This document shows, in pieces, positions 17,131 through 26,101 of a stretch of 53,432 bases of DNA. The notes beneath the pieces were generated by a model, which did no database searches, was not told where the DNA came from, and was given only the letters and a program-made list of their open reading frames with translations. A program made the position numbers and the translations under genes. The stretch comes from Streptococcus sp. (GTDB lineage: Bacteria > Bacillota > Bacilli > Lactobacillales > Streptococcaceae): NCBI RefSeq assembly GCF_030825805.1, contig NZ_JAPJPF010000005.1, positions 1-53,432 on the forward strand. The letters are read 5' to 3'. Position 1 is the first letter of the stretch, and every line of letters starts with the position of its first letter.

Positions 17131-17341
17131 TACTTTCAAAATGAAAATAGAATCTTCTAAAAAGCTTTCCTTAGGTGAGTACGGACGTTAGGTGAAATTA
17201 TCCAGATGAGACAGGAAGAAGAGGTAAATTAAATCGTCAGACTTTTTACAGATTATCTCTTTTCCGTTGAAAATCTATCTAAAGATAGGGATTTATGATA
17301 AAATAAAGTGTTACAACTAAAGGTATGAATAAAGGAAAGCT

Positions 17342-17920
17342 ATGCGCAAAGAAATATCCCCTGAATTATTTAATTACAATAAATATCCTGGACCGGAATT
17401 TCGTCTGGTTGGCAATCAAGTGCTAGCAGAACAATTGACATTTGAACTGGTTGAGAACCAAAATGATGCCTTTGATGCGACGGTCTTTGGTCAGCGTTTT
17501 TCAGAGGTTTTAACCAAGTTTGATTATATTGTCGGTGATTGGAGCAATGAACAGTTGCGTCTGCGTGGCTTCTATAAGGACGATCGTCCGGTTACAGATG
17601 CAGAGAAAATCAGTCGTCTAGAAGATTATTTACTAGAATACTGTAGCTATGGTTGTGCTTATTTTGTCCTAGAAAATGCAGAACCCCGTCGAGCATCCTT
17701 TGACAAGAAATCTTCTCCAAAACAACAGGAAGAGGGCAACCGTTCTGCTAAGCGTGGCGGTCGTCAAAATCGCCGAAATCGTTCCAAAAATCAGCCACGG
17801 GAACGTGAACAAGAGCAAAAACAAAAGGCTTCTCAACCAAAGAAAAAGAACCGTCAGCGGTCTAGGAAAAAAGATGCACAGGGTGAGCAAGAACGCCACT
17901 TTGTCATCCGTCAAAAGTAA
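17342..17920 (+). CDS. yutD: YutD family protein with long basic tail
   Basis: The first about 110 residues form the YutD domain (DUF1027) with FDYIVGDWSNEQLRLRGFY and the cysteine-containing EYCSYGCAYFVLEN. Its function is unknown; in Bacillus and streptococci it neighbours rlmN or lipoate genes. Residues about 113-192 are a low-complexity tail rich in Arg, Lys, Gln and Asn (RGGRQNRRNRSKN), which looks like an RNA- or ribosome-binding extension (inference). The promoter is an extended -10 TGaTAAAAT at 17296-17304. It lies 18 bp before rlmN in the same direction, so a link to rRNA or translation is plausible. The 210 bp upstream contain nothing else I can recognise. Confidence 0.88.
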   Translation: MRKEISPELFNYNKYPGPEFRLVGNQVLAEQLTFELVENQNDAFDATVFGQRFSEVLTKFDYIVGDWSNEQLRLRGFYKDDRPVTDAEKISRLEDYLLEYCSYGCAYFVLENAEPRRASFDKKSSPKQQEEGNRSAKRGGRQNRRNRSKNQPREREQEQKQKASQPKKKNRQRSRKKDAQGEQERHFVIRQK

Positions 17921-17938
17921 AGAGAGAAAAGAGATAAG

Positions 17939-19027
17939 ATGAAACCTTCAATTTATGGTCTGACTCGACAAGAACTGATCGAGTGGGCAGAAGAACATGG
18001 TGAAAAGAAATTCCGAGCAACCCAAATCTGGGAATGGCTTTATAGGAAACGCGTCCAGTCATTTGAAGAAATGACCAACCTATCTAAGGGCTTGATCGAA
18101 ACGTTGAATGACCAGTTCGTGATCAATCCTTTGAAACAACGGATCGTGCAAGAATCAGCAGATGGGACTGTCAAATACCTCTTTGAATTGCCAGATGGCA
18201 TGTTGATCGAGACAGTTTTGATGCGCCAACATTATGGCTTGTCAGTCTGTGTCACCACTCAGGTAGGCTGCAACATCGGGTGTACCTTCTGTGCATCTGG
18301 TTTGATCAAGAAGCAACGCGACTTGAACAGTGGGGAAATCGTTGCCCAAATTATGTTGGTTCAAAAGTACTTTGACGAACGTGGTCAAGATGAGCGCGTC
18401 AGCCACATCGTTGTGATGGGAATTGGTGAGCCCTTTGATAACTACAAGAATGTCTTGAGCTTTGTCCGTACGGTCAATGATGACAAGGGACTGGCTATCG
18501 GTGCCCGCCATATTACCGTTTCAACTTCTGGCTTGGCTCATAAGATTCGTGATTTTGCTAATGAAGGGGTTCAGGTCAACTTGGCAGTATCACTTCATGC
18601 TCCCAACAATGACTTGCGTTCCAGCATCATGAAAATCAACCGCGCTTTCCCAATCGAGAAATTATTTGCGGCTATTGAGTACTATATCGAAACGACCAAC
18701 CGTCGGGTGACCTTCGAGTACATCATGCTCAATGAAGTCAATGATGGTGTCGAACAAGCCTTGGAATTGGCAGAACTCCTTAAAAAGATCAAGAAGCTAT
18801 CTTATGTCAACTTGATTCCTTACAACCCAGTTAGTGAGCATGATCAGTATAGCCGGAGTCCAAGAGAGCGCGTGATGGCCTTTTATGACACCTTGAAGAA
18901 AAACGGAGTCAACTGCGTGGTTCGTCAAGAGCATGGTACGGATATCGATGCCGCTTGTGGCCAATTGCGTTCCAATACGATGAAGAGAGACCGGGAGAAA
19001 GCCATTGTTGAACAAATTCAACCGTAA
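17939..19027 (+). CDS. rlmN: Dual-specificity 23S rRNA/tRNA adenine C2 methyltransferase
   Basis: This radical-SAM enzyme methylates C2 of A2503 in 23S rRNA and A37 in some tRNAs. The [4Fe-4S] cluster cysteines are in [12 protein letters not shown] (CxxxCxxC) around residues 115-122, and the two catalytic cysteines correspond to the C-terminal region ([20 protein letters not shown]). The 362-aa length is usual, and AGAGAAAAGAGATAAG precedes the ATG. It follows yutD and overlaps the VanZ-like gene by 23 bp, a block seen in many streptococci. Confidence 0.97.
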   Translation: MKPSIYGLTRQELIEWAEEHGEKKFRATQIWEWLYRKRVQSFEEMTNLSKGLIETLNDQFVINPLKQRIVQESADGTVKYLFELPDGMLIETVLMRQHYGLSVCVTTQVGCNIGCTFCASGLIKKQRDLNSGEIVAQIMLVQKYFDERGQDERVSHIVVMGIGEPFDNYKNVLSFVRTVNDDKGLAIGARHITVSTSGLAHKIRDFANEGVQVNLAVSLHAPNNDLRSSIMKINRAFPIEKLFAAIEYYIETTNRRVTFEYIMLNEVNDGVEQALELAELLKKIKKLSYVNLIPYNPVSEHDQYSRSPRERVMAFYDTLKKNGVNCVVRQEHGTDIDAACGQLRSNTMKRDREKAIVEQIQP

Positions 19028-19538
19028 CAACGGGCTGATAGAACAAGGGCAATTAACAAATAAAGGAAGACAACTGCTACTAGGTGGCAGTTTCTTCTAT
19101 TTTGTCTTGCTCTGTCTCATGTGTTTTCTCCCTCAACGGCCTGAACCAGGAATGGAAACACCTGGCATCCAACATTTTGGGCGAGTAGTCGTATTGCTGG
19201 TTCCCTTTAATTCCCTCATCAACCTAGCTCAAGTGACCAGCCTGGTCCAGCTGATCAAGGTGTTTGTACAAAATATAGCCAACATCTTTCTCTTATTCCC
19301 TTTGGTCTTTCAACTGCTTTGGCTCTGGCCTTGCCTAGGCAGTCGGAAACGCGTCCTTTGCTTTAGTCTAGGGATGAGTTTATGGATCGAGCTCAGTCAG
19401 ATTGTCCTAGACCTCTTGTTTGATTTCAATCGGGTATTTGAGATAGATGATCTGTGGACCAATACCCTGGGAGGCTACCTAGCCTATCTGTGTTTTAAAT
19501 GGCTACAAGCTTCTATGAGTAAGGACAAGCCATCTTAG
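19005..19538 (+). CDS. VanZ-like family membrane protein
   Basis: The 177-aa protein has four to five membrane segments and VanZ-like features (a [17 protein letters not shown] segment, a later [32 protein letters not shown] region with conserved acidic residues that is typical of the family). VanZ of enterococci gives low-level teicoplanin resistance by an unknown mechanism; housekeeping copies like this one have no assigned role. The start is uncertain: TTG 19005 inside rlmN has GGGAG at proper spacing and is used here. It ends 45 bp before the promoter of the trpB leader. Confidence 0.85.
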   Translation: MLNKFNRNNGLIEQGQLTNKGRQLLLGGSFFYFVLLCLMCFLPQRPEPGMETPGIQHFGRVVVLLVPFNSLINLAQVTSLVQLIKVFVQNIANIFLLFPLVFQLLWLWPCLGSRKRVLCFSLGMSLWIELSQIVLDLLFDFNRVFEIDDLWTNTLGGYLAYLCFKWLQASMSKDKPS

Positions 19539-19583
19539 TTTTGTACAAAATCCGAACGATTGAAGATGATTTCAAATTTTGGG

Positions 19584-19612
19584 TTGACAAACGATAGGTA
19601 GGAAGCTATAAT
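19584..19612 (+). promoter_or_regulatory. Consensus promoter of the trpB T-box leader
   Basis: A perfect TTGACA (19584-19589) and a perfect TATAAT (19607-19612) are separated by 17 bp. This is the strongest promoter in the window by consensus, and the leader RNA should begin near 19619. Confidence 0.9.
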
Positions 19613-19618
19613 AACTTC

Positions 19619-19877
19619 AAGACATCAGAAAAGTAGAGATTTTTCTCACTTCCAGGGAGCTTGTGGTCATTGTGAACAAGCAGTGGTGGATCTTGAAATG
19701 GGCTGATGCGTTTATGATGATGAATTTGAAACAATAAAAATTCGGTGAGCACACCTTATCGTGCACCCTGTTGTTAGACAGGTCAGAGATGTAGGAGAAA
19801 AAATAGCTTCCTACAATAGAGGTGGCACCGCGGTATCGAATCGTCCTCACACAGATTTTTCTGTGTGAGGTTTTTTG
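19619..19877 (+). promoter_or_regulatory. T-box riboswitch, tryptophan (TGG) specifier
   Basis: The leader has a Stem I closed by CATCAG (19623-19628) and CTGATG (19703-19708). The specifier TGG lies at 19699-19701, one base before the closing strand, in the usual GAAA-TGG context, so it reads uncharged tRNA-Trp. The T-box antiterminator sequence AGAGGTGGCACCGCGG is at 19818-19833, followed by the terminator CCTCACACAG/CTGTGTGAGG (19845-19870) and TTTTTT. When Trp-tRNA is uncharged, the antiterminator forms and trpB is transcribed. It occupies most of the 434-bp gap between the VanZ-like gene and trpB. Confidence 0.95.
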
Positions 19878-19972
19878 TATCTCAAAAGGACCCTGTGAGA
19901 CTGCAGCTCAAAGGACCAGAGAGAGAAAAAGATCATAAACAGAATTGAAGATATAGAAAAGAGGACACAATC

Positions 19973-21160
19973 ATGACAGAAACAAAAGGCTATTTCGGAC
20001 AATTTGGTGGGTCTTTCGTACCAGAACCTATTCAAAACTTGCTCGATCAATTAGAGGCAACCTTTGAACAGTACAAAAATGACCCAGAATTTATCGCAGA
20101 ATACAAGCATTATCTGAAAGATTATTCTGGACGGGAAACACCGCTCTACTTTGCAGAAAGTTTGACAGAGCATTTAGGTGGGGCGAAAATTTATTTGAAA
20201 CGTGAAGACCTGAATCACCTAGGTTCGCATAAATTGAATAACGTCTTGGGGCAAATTCTCTTGGCTAAGCGCATGGGCAAAAACCGTGTGATTGCTGAAA
20301 CAGGAGCCGGTCAACATGGTGTAGCTACAGCAGCTGCGGCAGCTAAGTTCGGCATGGCATGTGATGTCTACATGGGGGCAGAAGACGTTGAACGCCAACG
20401 TCTCAATGTCTTCCGCATGGAAATGATGGGGGCAACTGTTCATGCCGTTGAAACAGGTACGAAGACCTTGAAAGATGCCGTAGATGCTGCTTTTGGAGCA
20501 TGGATGGCGGATCTGGATGCTTTTTATGTCTTGGGTTCTGCTGTTGGCCCTCACCCTTATCCAACCATTGTGCATGAATTCCAAAAAGTCATCAGTGAAG
20601 AATCTAAACGTCAAATCTTGGAAAAAGAAGGTCGTTTACCGGACTATGTCATTGCCTGTGTCGGTGGTGGATCCAATGCCATTGGTGCCTTCTCCCAATA
20701 TGTGGGCGATGAGGAAGTCAAATTGGTCGGTGTTGAAGCAGCTGGTCATGGCTTGGACACAGAACAGCACGCAGCGACCATGACCAAGGGGACTGTAGGA
20801 GTTGTCGATGGGATGAAGACCTATGCTGTTTTTGGTGAAGATGGAAAAGTAGCACCAGTGTACTCGATCTCTGCTGGTTTGGACTACCCAGGGGTTGGTC
20901 CAGAGCATGCCTTCTTTAAAGATTCTGGTCGTGTTGAATATGTAGCAGCGACAGATGATGAAGCGGTTCAAGCTCTTCTTCTCCTCAGTAAGACAGAAGG
21001 GATCCTCCCAGCTATTGAGAGTTCACATGCGATTGCAGAAGCTGTTAAACGTGCTCCACAATTGGACAAAGACAAGATTATCATCATCAATGTTTCTGGA
21101 CGTGGGGATAAGGACGTGGCTGCGATTGCCGATTATCTAGAAGCGAAAGCTACAAAATAA
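19973..21160 (+). CDS. trpB: Stand-alone tryptophan synthase beta chain
   Basis: TrpB joins indole to serine with pyridoxal phosphate to make tryptophan. Catalytic residues align with the Salmonella numbering: Schiff-base Lys87 in HLGSHKLNN, Glu109 in [11 protein letters not shown], and the phosphate-binding loop [10 protein letters not shown]. The 395-aa length is that of the TrpB1 type. The variant HLGSHKLNN differs from the usual HTGAHKINN. No trpA or other trp gene is adjacent: the gene stands alone behind its own Trp T-box, and the next gene is on the other strand. It may work with a TrpA encoded elsewhere or use imported indole; the window cannot decide. Start ATG has AGAGGA upstream. 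Confidence 0.95.
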   Translation: MTETKGYFGQFGGSFVPEPIQNLLDQLEATFEQYKNDPEFIAEYKHYLKDYSGRETPLYFAESLTEHLGGAKIYLKREDLNHLGSHKLNNVLGQILLAKRMGKNRVIAETGAGQHGVATAAAAAKFGMACDVYMGAEDVERQRLNVFRMEMMGATVHAVETGTKTLKDAVDAAFGAWMADLDAFYVLGSAVGPHPYPTIVHEFQKVISEESKRQILEKEGRLPDYVIACVGGGSNAIGAFSQYVGDEEVKLVGVEAAGHGLDTEQHAATMTKGTVGVVDGMKTYAVFGEDGKVAPVYSISAGLDYPGVGPEHAFFKDSGRVEYVAATDDEAVQALLLLSKTEGILPAIESSHAIAEAVKRAPQLDKDKIIIINVSGRGDKDVAAIADYLEAKATK

Positions 21161-21166
21161 GAAATC

Positions 21167-21826
21167 TTATCTGCTAAAAATTGTAAAAAACAGAAAAGCG
21201 TGATAACTCAGAAAAAGACAGGGAACAAAAGGAATCCGGTCTTTTTCTTTTTTTAAGAAGAAGACCAGGAGACCAATGAGGGAAGCCCCTTGCATGACGA
21301 GGAGGACTTGGACAGCTGAGAGGGTCAAAGAGAAAGTAGCCAGTAAGAGAAAGTCCCCTGCTCCAATGCCGATGGAGTAAACAGCTGACAGGACTCCTAA
21401 GAAGAGAAAGACTCCCATCAAGAGGGTAGGGCTGGTGAAAAACAGGCAAAGAGCGTGGAGCACCAGCCAGAGGAGGAGTGGATACTCCATGGAGCGCAAA
21501 TCATAGATGGTCAAAACACAACTGCCAAGCAGAACGAAAAGATGAGAAATAGGAAGAAGTCCCTGATAGCATAGCAAAAAAAGGAGCCCAGACCAGGCTT
21601 CAAAGAGAGCATACCAATAAGGAAGCGGACTCTGGCAGTAGCGACAACGGAATCGAAAGAGGACTTGTGAGAGGATAGGAATCAGGTCCAGAGGTCTCAA
21701 GGTCTGTTGGCAATGGTCGCAATGGCTTCTTGGACGAATGATGGAGCTTTCTGGAAAGCGGTCGATGACGAGTCCTAAAAAGGAGGCAATACAGGAACCG
21801 ACTGTAAAAAAATAAAAGTTGATCAT
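21167..21826 (-). CDS. cilC: Competence prepilin peptidase (A24 family)
   Basis: This integral membrane aspartyl protease cleaves and N-methylates ComGC-type pre-pilins, which build the DNA-uptake pilus. The 219-aa protein has the N-terminal methylase part with two CxxC pairs (Cys36/39 in SHCDHCQQ, Cys61/64 in RCRYCQSP) and the two catalytic aspartates Asp109 (TIYDLRSMEYP) and Asp158 (GIGAGDFLL, the GxGD motif). A SigX cin-box is 8 nt upstream of the ATG. It converges on trpB with only a 6-bp gap, so any terminator would have to lie inside one of the genes. The product is also called ComC in Bacillus and PilD in Gram-negatives. Confidence 0.94.
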   Translation of the reverse strand: MINFYFFTVGSCIASFLGLVIDRFPESSIIRPRSHCDHCQQTLRPLDLIPILSQVLFRFRCRYCQSPLPYWYALFEAWSGLLFLLCYQGLLPISHLFVLLGSCVLTIYDLRSMEYPLLLWLVLHALCLFFTSPTLLMGVFLFLGVLSAVYSIGIGAGDFLLLATFSLTLSAVQVLLVMQGASLIGLLVFFLKKEKDRIPFVPCLFLSYHAFLFFTIFSR

Positions 21827-21834
21827 ACTTATAG

Positions 21835-21842
21835 TATTCGTA
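21835..21842 (-). promoter_or_regulatory. SigX (ComX) cin-box of cilC
   Basis: The minus strand reads TTTTTTACGAATA, an exact copy of the streptococcal cin-box TACGAATA preceded by the typical T run. It plays the -10 role for competence sigma factor SigX. Its last base is only 8 nt from the cilC ATG. Confidence 0.88.
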
Positions 21843-21909
21843 AAAAAGATGACTAATAACGATTAGAAATGAAACAATTTTCTAACTTTTCTTATTTAAG
21901 CATTTTCTC

Positions 21910-21938
21910 TTGCATTTCTTAATTAGAAGGATTATAAT
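21910..21938 (+). promoter_or_regulatory. dpr promoter
   Basis: TTGCAT (21910-21915) and TATAAT (21933-21938) are 17 bp apart. The -10 box lies inside the first PerR-like site, so repressor binding would block RNA polymerase. Confidence 0.8.
21923..21937 (+). promoter_or_regulatory. PerR-like box 1, overlapping the dpr -10
   Basis: TTAGAAGGATTATAA fits the PerR consensus TTANAATNATTNTAA with one mismatch (G for T at position 7). Confidence 0.6.
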
Positions 21939-21947
21939 ATAACTAAA

Positions 21948-21962
21948 TTAGAATAATTCTAA
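21948..21962 (+). promoter_or_regulatory. PerR box 2, perfect palindrome
   Basis: TTAGAATAATTCTAA is a perfect match to the PerR consensus, 10 bp downstream of the -10 box and just before the ribosome site. It is the likely main operator for peroxide control of dpr. Confidence 0.85.
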
Positions 21963-21979
21963 AAAAGGAGAATCTATTT

Positions 21980-22507
21980 ATGACAACAATTAAAAAAGAA
22001 GCAGCAAAAGACGTAGCAACATTTGCAACCATCAGTGAAGTAAGCAAGAGTTTAACCGATACAAAAGCGGTTTTGAATCAAGTGGTGGCAGACCTTTATG
22101 TCGCTCATATTGCCTTGCACCAAGTACATTGGTATATGCGTGGTCGTGGCTTCCTCGTATGGCATCCAAAAATGGATGAGTACATGGAAAGCTTGGATGC
22201 GACTCTTGATGAAGTGAGTGAACGCTTGATTACCTTGGGTGGTGCCCCATATGCTAGCATGGTTGAGTTCTTGGAACACAGCAATATCCAAGAAGAAAAA
22301 GGTTCATTTGAACGCTCTATGGAAGAAAATTTGGGACGTGTCCTTTCTATCTTCCGCTATTTGGTAAGTCTTTATCAAAAAGCCTTGGATATCACAGACG
22401 CTGAAGGAGATGATGTGACCAACGATATCTTTGTCGGTGCAAAAGCTGAATTGGAAAAACATATCTGGATGATTGCCGCTGAATTAGGTCAAGCACCAGG
22501 TTTGTAA
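21980..22507 (+). CDS. dpr: Dps-like peroxide resistance protein (ferritin-like)
   Basis: Dpr forms a 12-subunit cage that oxidises and stores iron, preventing hydroxyl radical formation in catalase-negative streptococci. The 175-aa product has the Dps signature HIALHQVHWYMRGRGFLVWH and DEVSERLITLGG, which supply the inter-subunit ferroxidase ligands (His, Asp, Glu). A 25- to 30-residue N-terminal extension precedes the four-helix bundle. AAAAAGGAG lies at good spacing from the ATG. Two PerR-type sites in its promoter point to peroxide or metal regulation. It is monocistronic, ended by the terminator at 22525. Confidence 0.96.
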   Translation: MTTIKKEAAKDVATFATISEVSKSLTDTKAVLNQVVADLYVAHIALHQVHWYMRGRGFLVWHPKMDEYMESLDATLDEVSERLITLGGAPYASMVEFLEHSNIQEEKGSFERSMEENLGRVLSIFRYLVSLYQKALDITDAEGDDVTNDIFVGAKAELEKHIWMIAAELGQAPGL

Positions 22508-22524
22508 TCTGAAAATAAACAAAT

Positions 22525-22555
22525 GAGCCTTCCTTGATTGGGAGGCTCGTTTTTG
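22525..22555 (+). terminator. Terminator after dpr
   Basis: The stem GAGCCTTCC/GGGAGGCTC, with one mismatch, is followed by GTTTTTGTTT. Confidence 0.88.
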
Positions 22556-22630
22556 TTTGGAGGAGATTTTTCCTGTAAATAAAACAGGAGCTAACTTGAA
22601 AATACTTGAAAGATTTGATAGAATAAGCAC

Positions 22631-22849
22631 ATGAAAACCCTGTACGATGTTCAACAATTTCTGAAAAAATTTGGAATCATCATTTATGTCGGAAAACGGC
22701 TTTACGACATCGAATTGATGAAGATTGAATTGAAAAGGATCTATGACGCTGGGCTGATGGAAAAGCTAGATTATCTAGAAGCAGAAGCTGTCTTACGCAG
22801 AGAACACGCACAGGAATTACGTTATTTAGAAGAGGATAAAGAAAAGTGA
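22631..22849 (+). CDS. yqgQ: YqgQ family small protein
   Basis: This 72-aa helical protein (DUF910) has the family's MKTLYDVQQFLKKFG start and a C-terminal highly charged helix (REHAQELRYLEEDKEK). Its function is unknown; Bacillus yqgQ lies beside the glucokinase gene glcK, and streptococci keep it beside a rhodanese-like gene, as here. It overlaps the next gene by GTGA, so translation is coupled. Confidence 0.88.
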   Translation: MKTLYDVQQFLKKFGIIIYVGKRLYDIELMKIELKRIYDAGLMEKLDYLEAEAVLRREHAQELRYLEEDKEK

Positions 22850-23232
22850 GTTTAGTAAATATTTTAGTATGGTTGATTGTTTTAGCAATGTTCGGCTGGA
22901 TGGGTTACAATTACTTCCGTATCCGTCGTGCTGCAAAAATTGTGGACAATGTAGAGTTTGAAGAATTGATCCGCAAAGGTCAATTAGTGGACTTGCGTGA
23001 TCCGAATGAATTCCACGCCAAGCATATTTTAGGGGCTCGGAACATTCCATCCAACCAATTGAAAGTGAGCCTGGGTGCTCTTCGAAAAGATAAACCTGTC
23101 TTGCTCTATGAGAACAGTCGTGGTTCCCGTGTGACCAATGCGGCCCTCTTCTTGAAAAAACAGGGTTATAAGGATATTTATATCTTGTCTTACGGTTTGG
23201 ATTCATGGGATGGAAAAGTAAAAACGAACTAA
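22846..23232 (+). CDS. Membrane-anchored rhodanese-like protein lacking the catalytic Cys
   Basis: An N-terminal membrane helix (residues 3-22) precedes a rhodanese-like fold (about 33-124) with VDLRDPNEFHAKHILGARNIP, the conserved rhodanese substructure. In active enzymes the catalytic cysteine opens the CxxGxR loop, but here the loop reads LLYENSRGSR with glutamate (Glu89) in that position and no cysteine in the whole protein. It is therefore not a sulfurtransferase; a binding or signalling role is more likely. The start is GTG 22846, overlapping the yqgQ stop. A strong terminator follows. Confidence 0.88.
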   Translation: MSLVNILVWLIVLAMFGWMGYNYFRIRRAAKIVDNVEFEELIRKGQLVDLRDPNEFHAKHILGARNIPSNQLKVSLGALRKDKPVLLYENSRGSRVTNAALFLKKQGYKDIYILSYGLDSWDGKVKTN

Positions 23233-23239
23233 GATCAAA

Positions 23240-23270
23240 ACTCCAGAAGTATAAGCTTCTGGAGTTTTTT
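23240..23270. terminator. Bidirectional terminator
   Basis: The perfect stem ACTCCAGAAG/CTTCTGGAGT is followed by TTTTTT on the plus strand, and by TTTTGATCTT on the minus strand. It serves the rhodanese-like gene and the convergent pseudouridine synthase gene. Confidence 0.88.
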
Positions 23271-23994
23271 AGCGGGTTTCTTCTAGAAAAGAGCGAATTG
23301 CTTCACATTCGTGTGATGTGAGAGGACGATACTGGCCTTCTTTCAGTCCATCTTCTAAGGTAAAAGGTCCAAAGCGAACGCGTTTTAAGGCAGTGACTTT
23401 AACCCCAATGGCTAAAAACATCTTTTTCACCTGATGGAATTTCCCTTCAGATAGGGTGACCAGTGCTTGGCTTTCTTTGGGACTAGAGGCAAGGATTTCG
23501 AGTTTGGCTGTCTTACACTTAGTCCCATCTAAGAAAGTGATTCCTTCTTGAAAACGATCAATATGAGCGGATTCAAGAGGTCCGTTGACTGTTACCGCGT
23601 ATTCTTTTTCGATATGGTATCGGGGATGAAGGAGTTGGAAACCTAGAGGTCCATTGTCTGTGAGTAAGAGCAGACCGGTAGTATCCCGATCTAGCCGGCC
23701 GATAGGATAGGTATTGGGTGTTCGGTCTTCTGCTCGAAGGAGGTCCAGCACTGTAGGATGCTGGGCATCCTTGGTAGCCGTTACTAGCCCTTGGGGTTTA
23801 TGGAGAAGAAAATAATGATGGGAACAGTCGGTAAGGACCTGATCCTTCCAGCGAACTTCTTGGAGACCTGTATCGACATTTTGGGATAATTTTGTTGCAG
23901 CAAGTCCGTCGACCAGGATCTGCCTTTTAGCCAGGCTCTGTTTGATTTCCTTGCGGGGAATTTGGTAGTGGGCCAGTAATTGATCTAATCTCAT
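23269..23994 (-). CDS. RsuA-family rRNA pseudouridine synthase
   Basis: The protein has an N-terminal S4 RNA-binding domain (about residues 1-60, MRLDQLLAHYQIPRKEIKQ) and the RluA/RsuA catalytic core with the catalytic aspartate in YPIGRLDRDTTGLLLLT. The 241-aa length fits RsuA/RluB/RluE-type enzymes; pseudouridine 516 of 16S rRNA is the usual RsuA target, but the exact site cannot be read from sequence. The 237-bp divergent gap to typA carries the typA promoter. Confidence 0.9.
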   Translation of the reverse strand: MRLDQLLAHYQIPRKEIKQSLAKRQILVDGLAATKLSQNVDTGLQEVRWKDQVLTDCSHHYFLLHKPQGLVTATKDAQHPTVLDLLRAEDRTPNTYPIGRLDRDTTGLLLLTDNGPLGFQLLHPRYHIEKEYAVTVNGPLESAHIDRFQEGITFLDGTKCKTAKLEILASSPKESQALVTLSEGKFHQVKKMFLAIGVKVTALKRVRFGPFTLEDGLKEGQYRPLTSHECEAIRSFLEETR

Positions 23995-24179
23995 AAAAGA
24001 CAGGATAGCATGAAATGGAGAGAATCACAAGTATTCGGAAAAAGGATGAAGAAAAGGGATAAAGAGGTGAAAGATTTTCATGAATAGAGTGGTTAGGAGT
24101 GGGAATGGGAAAGAAGGTTTTCGAAAGAAAGCATGAAAACATTTACACTTATCTGAGTTATGCTATTTGCTTAAAATTG

Positions 24180-24188
24180 TGGTATAAT
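24180..24188 (+). promoter_or_regulatory. Extended -10 promoter of typA
   Basis: TGgTATAAT (-10 box 24183-24188) lies 43 bp before the start codon. No convincing -35 is seen. Confidence 0.7.
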
Positions 24189-24231
24189 CGTTCAGTTAGA
24201 AAATAAATTTTTGAATATAACAGAGGAAATC

Positions 24232-26079
24232 ATGACAAAATTAAGAGAAGATATCCGTAATATCGCGATTATCGCCCACGTCGACCACGGGAAAACAACC
24301 CTCGTTGATGAATTATTGAAACAATCTGAAACTCTTGACGCACGTACAGAGTTGGCAGAGCGTGCTATGGACTCAAACGATATCGAAAAAGAGCGTGGAA
24401 TCACTATCCTTGCGAAAAATACCGCAGTTGCCTACAACGGGACTCGTATCAACATCATGGACACACCAGGACACGCGGACTTCGGTGGAGAAGTTGAGCG
24501 TATCATGAAAATGGTTGACGGTGTTGTTTTGGTCGTAGATGCCTACGAAGGAACCATGCCACAGACTCGTTTCGTATTGAAAAAAGCCTTAGAACAAGAC
24601 CTTGTGCCAATTGTTGTAGTCAACAAAATCGATAAGCCATCTGCTCGTCCAGCAGAAGTAGTAGACGAAGTTTTGGAACTCTTCATCGAGCTTGGTGCAG
24701 ATGATGATCAGCTTGACTTCCCAGTAGTCTATGCTTCAGCAATCAACGGAACATCTTCATTGTCAGATGATCCAGCTGACCAAGAAAAGACCATGGCGCC
24801 AATCTTTGATACCATTATTGACCACATTCCAGCTCCAATCGATAACTCAGATGAGCCCCTTCAATTCCAAGTGTCACTCTTGGACTACAATGATTTCGTT
24901 GGTCGTATCGGTATCGGACGTGTCTTCCGTGGTACTGTTAAGGTCGGAGACCAAGTTACTCTTTCTAAATTGGATGGTACAACCAAGAACTTCCGTGTGA
25001 CAAAACTCTTTGGTTTCTTTGGTTTGGAACGTCGTGAAATCCAAGAAGCTAAGGCTGGTGACTTGATTGCCGTATCAGGTATGGAAGACATCTTCGTTGG
25101 GGAAACCATCACTCCAACAGATGCAGTTGAAGCTCTTCCAGTTCTTCACATCGACGAACCTACTCTTCAAATGACCTTCTTGGTCAACAACTCACCATTT
25201 GCTGGTCGTGAAGGGAAATGGGTGACTTCTCGTAAGGTTGAAGAGCGCTTGCAAGCAGAATTGCAAACAGACGTTTCTCTTCGTGTAGATCCAACGGACT
25301 CACCAGATAAATGGACAGTTTCAGGACGTGGGGAATTGCACTTGTCAATTCTTATTGAAACGATGCGCCGTGAAGGATATGAGCTTCAAGTATCTCGTCC
25401 AGAAGTTATCGTTAAAGAAATTGACGGTGTGAAGTGCGAGCCATTTGAGCGCGTGCAAATCGATACTCCAGAAGAATACCAAGGATCTGTTATCCAAAGC
25501 CTTTCTGAGCGTAAGGGTGAAATGTTGGATATGATTGCAACAGGTAACGGTCAAACTCGTTTGGTCTTCCTTGTTCCTGCGCGTGGTTTGATTGGATACT
25601 CAACTGAGTTCTTGTCAATGACACGTGGTTACGGGATCATGAACCATACCTTCGACCAATACTTGCCATTGATTCCAGGAGAAATTGGTGGACGTCACCG
25701 TGGTGCCCTTGTTTCTATCGATACTGGTAAGGCAACAACCTACTCTATCATGTCTATCGAAGAACGTGGAACTATCTTTGTTAACCCAGGTACTGAGGTT
25801 TACGAAGGCATGATCATTGGTGAAAACTCTCGTGAGAACGACTTGACTGTTAACATCACCAAGGCTAAACAAATGACTAACGTTCGTTCCGCTACTAAGG
25901 ACCAAACAGCGGTTATCAAGACTCCTCGTATCTTGACGCTTGAAGAATCACTCGAGTTCTTGAACGACGATGAGTACATGGAAGTAACACCTGAATCAAT
26001 CCGTCTACGTAAACAAATCTTGAATAAGGCAGAGCGCGAAAAAGCAAACAAAAAGAAAAAATCAGCTGCAGCTGAATAA
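24232..26079 (+). CDS. typA: Ribosome-binding GTPase TypA/BipA
   Basis: TypA/BipA is an EF-G-like translational GTPase that binds the 70S ribosome and aids ribosome assembly and stress adaptation. GTPase motifs are [15 protein letters not shown] (G1), MDTPGHADF (G3) and VNKIDKPSA (G4), followed by EF-G-like domains II, III and V and the BipA-specific C-terminal domain. ATG 24232 (AGAGGAAATC upstream) gives 615 aa, the family length; an in-frame TTG 21 bp upstream is rejected. The DUF3165 gene follows after 22 bp on the same transcript. Confidence 0.97.
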   Translation: MTKLREDIRNIAIIAHVDHGKTTLVDELLKQSETLDARTELAERAMDSNDIEKERGITILAKNTAVAYNGTRINIMDTPGHADFGGEVERIMKMVDGVVLVVDAYEGTMPQTRFVLKKALEQDLVPIVVVNKIDKPSARPAEVVDEVLELFIELGADDDQLDFPVVYASAINGTSSLSDDPADQEKTMAPIFDTIIDHIPAPIDNSDEPLQFQVSLLDYNDFVGRIGIGRVFRGTVKVGDQVTLSKLDGTTKNFRVTKLFGFFGLERREIQEAKAGDLIAVSGMEDIFVGETITPTDAVEALPVLHIDEPTLQMTFLVNNSPFAGREGKWVTSRKVEERLQAELQTDVSLRVDPTDSPDKWTVSGRGELHLSILIETMRREGYELQVSRPEVIVKEIDGVKCEPFERVQIDTPEEYQGSVIQSLSERKGEMLDMIATGNGQTRLVFLVPARGLIGYSTEFLSMTRGYGIMNHTFDQYLPLIPGEIGGRHRGALVSIDTGKATTYSIMSIEERGTIFVNPGTEVYEGMIIGENSRENDLTVNITKAKQMTNVRSATKDQTAVIKTPRILTLEESLEFLNDDEYMEVTPESIRLRKQILNKAEREKANKKKKSAAAE

Positions 26080-26101
26080 GAAATAAGAAAGGAGTGACAA
26101 A

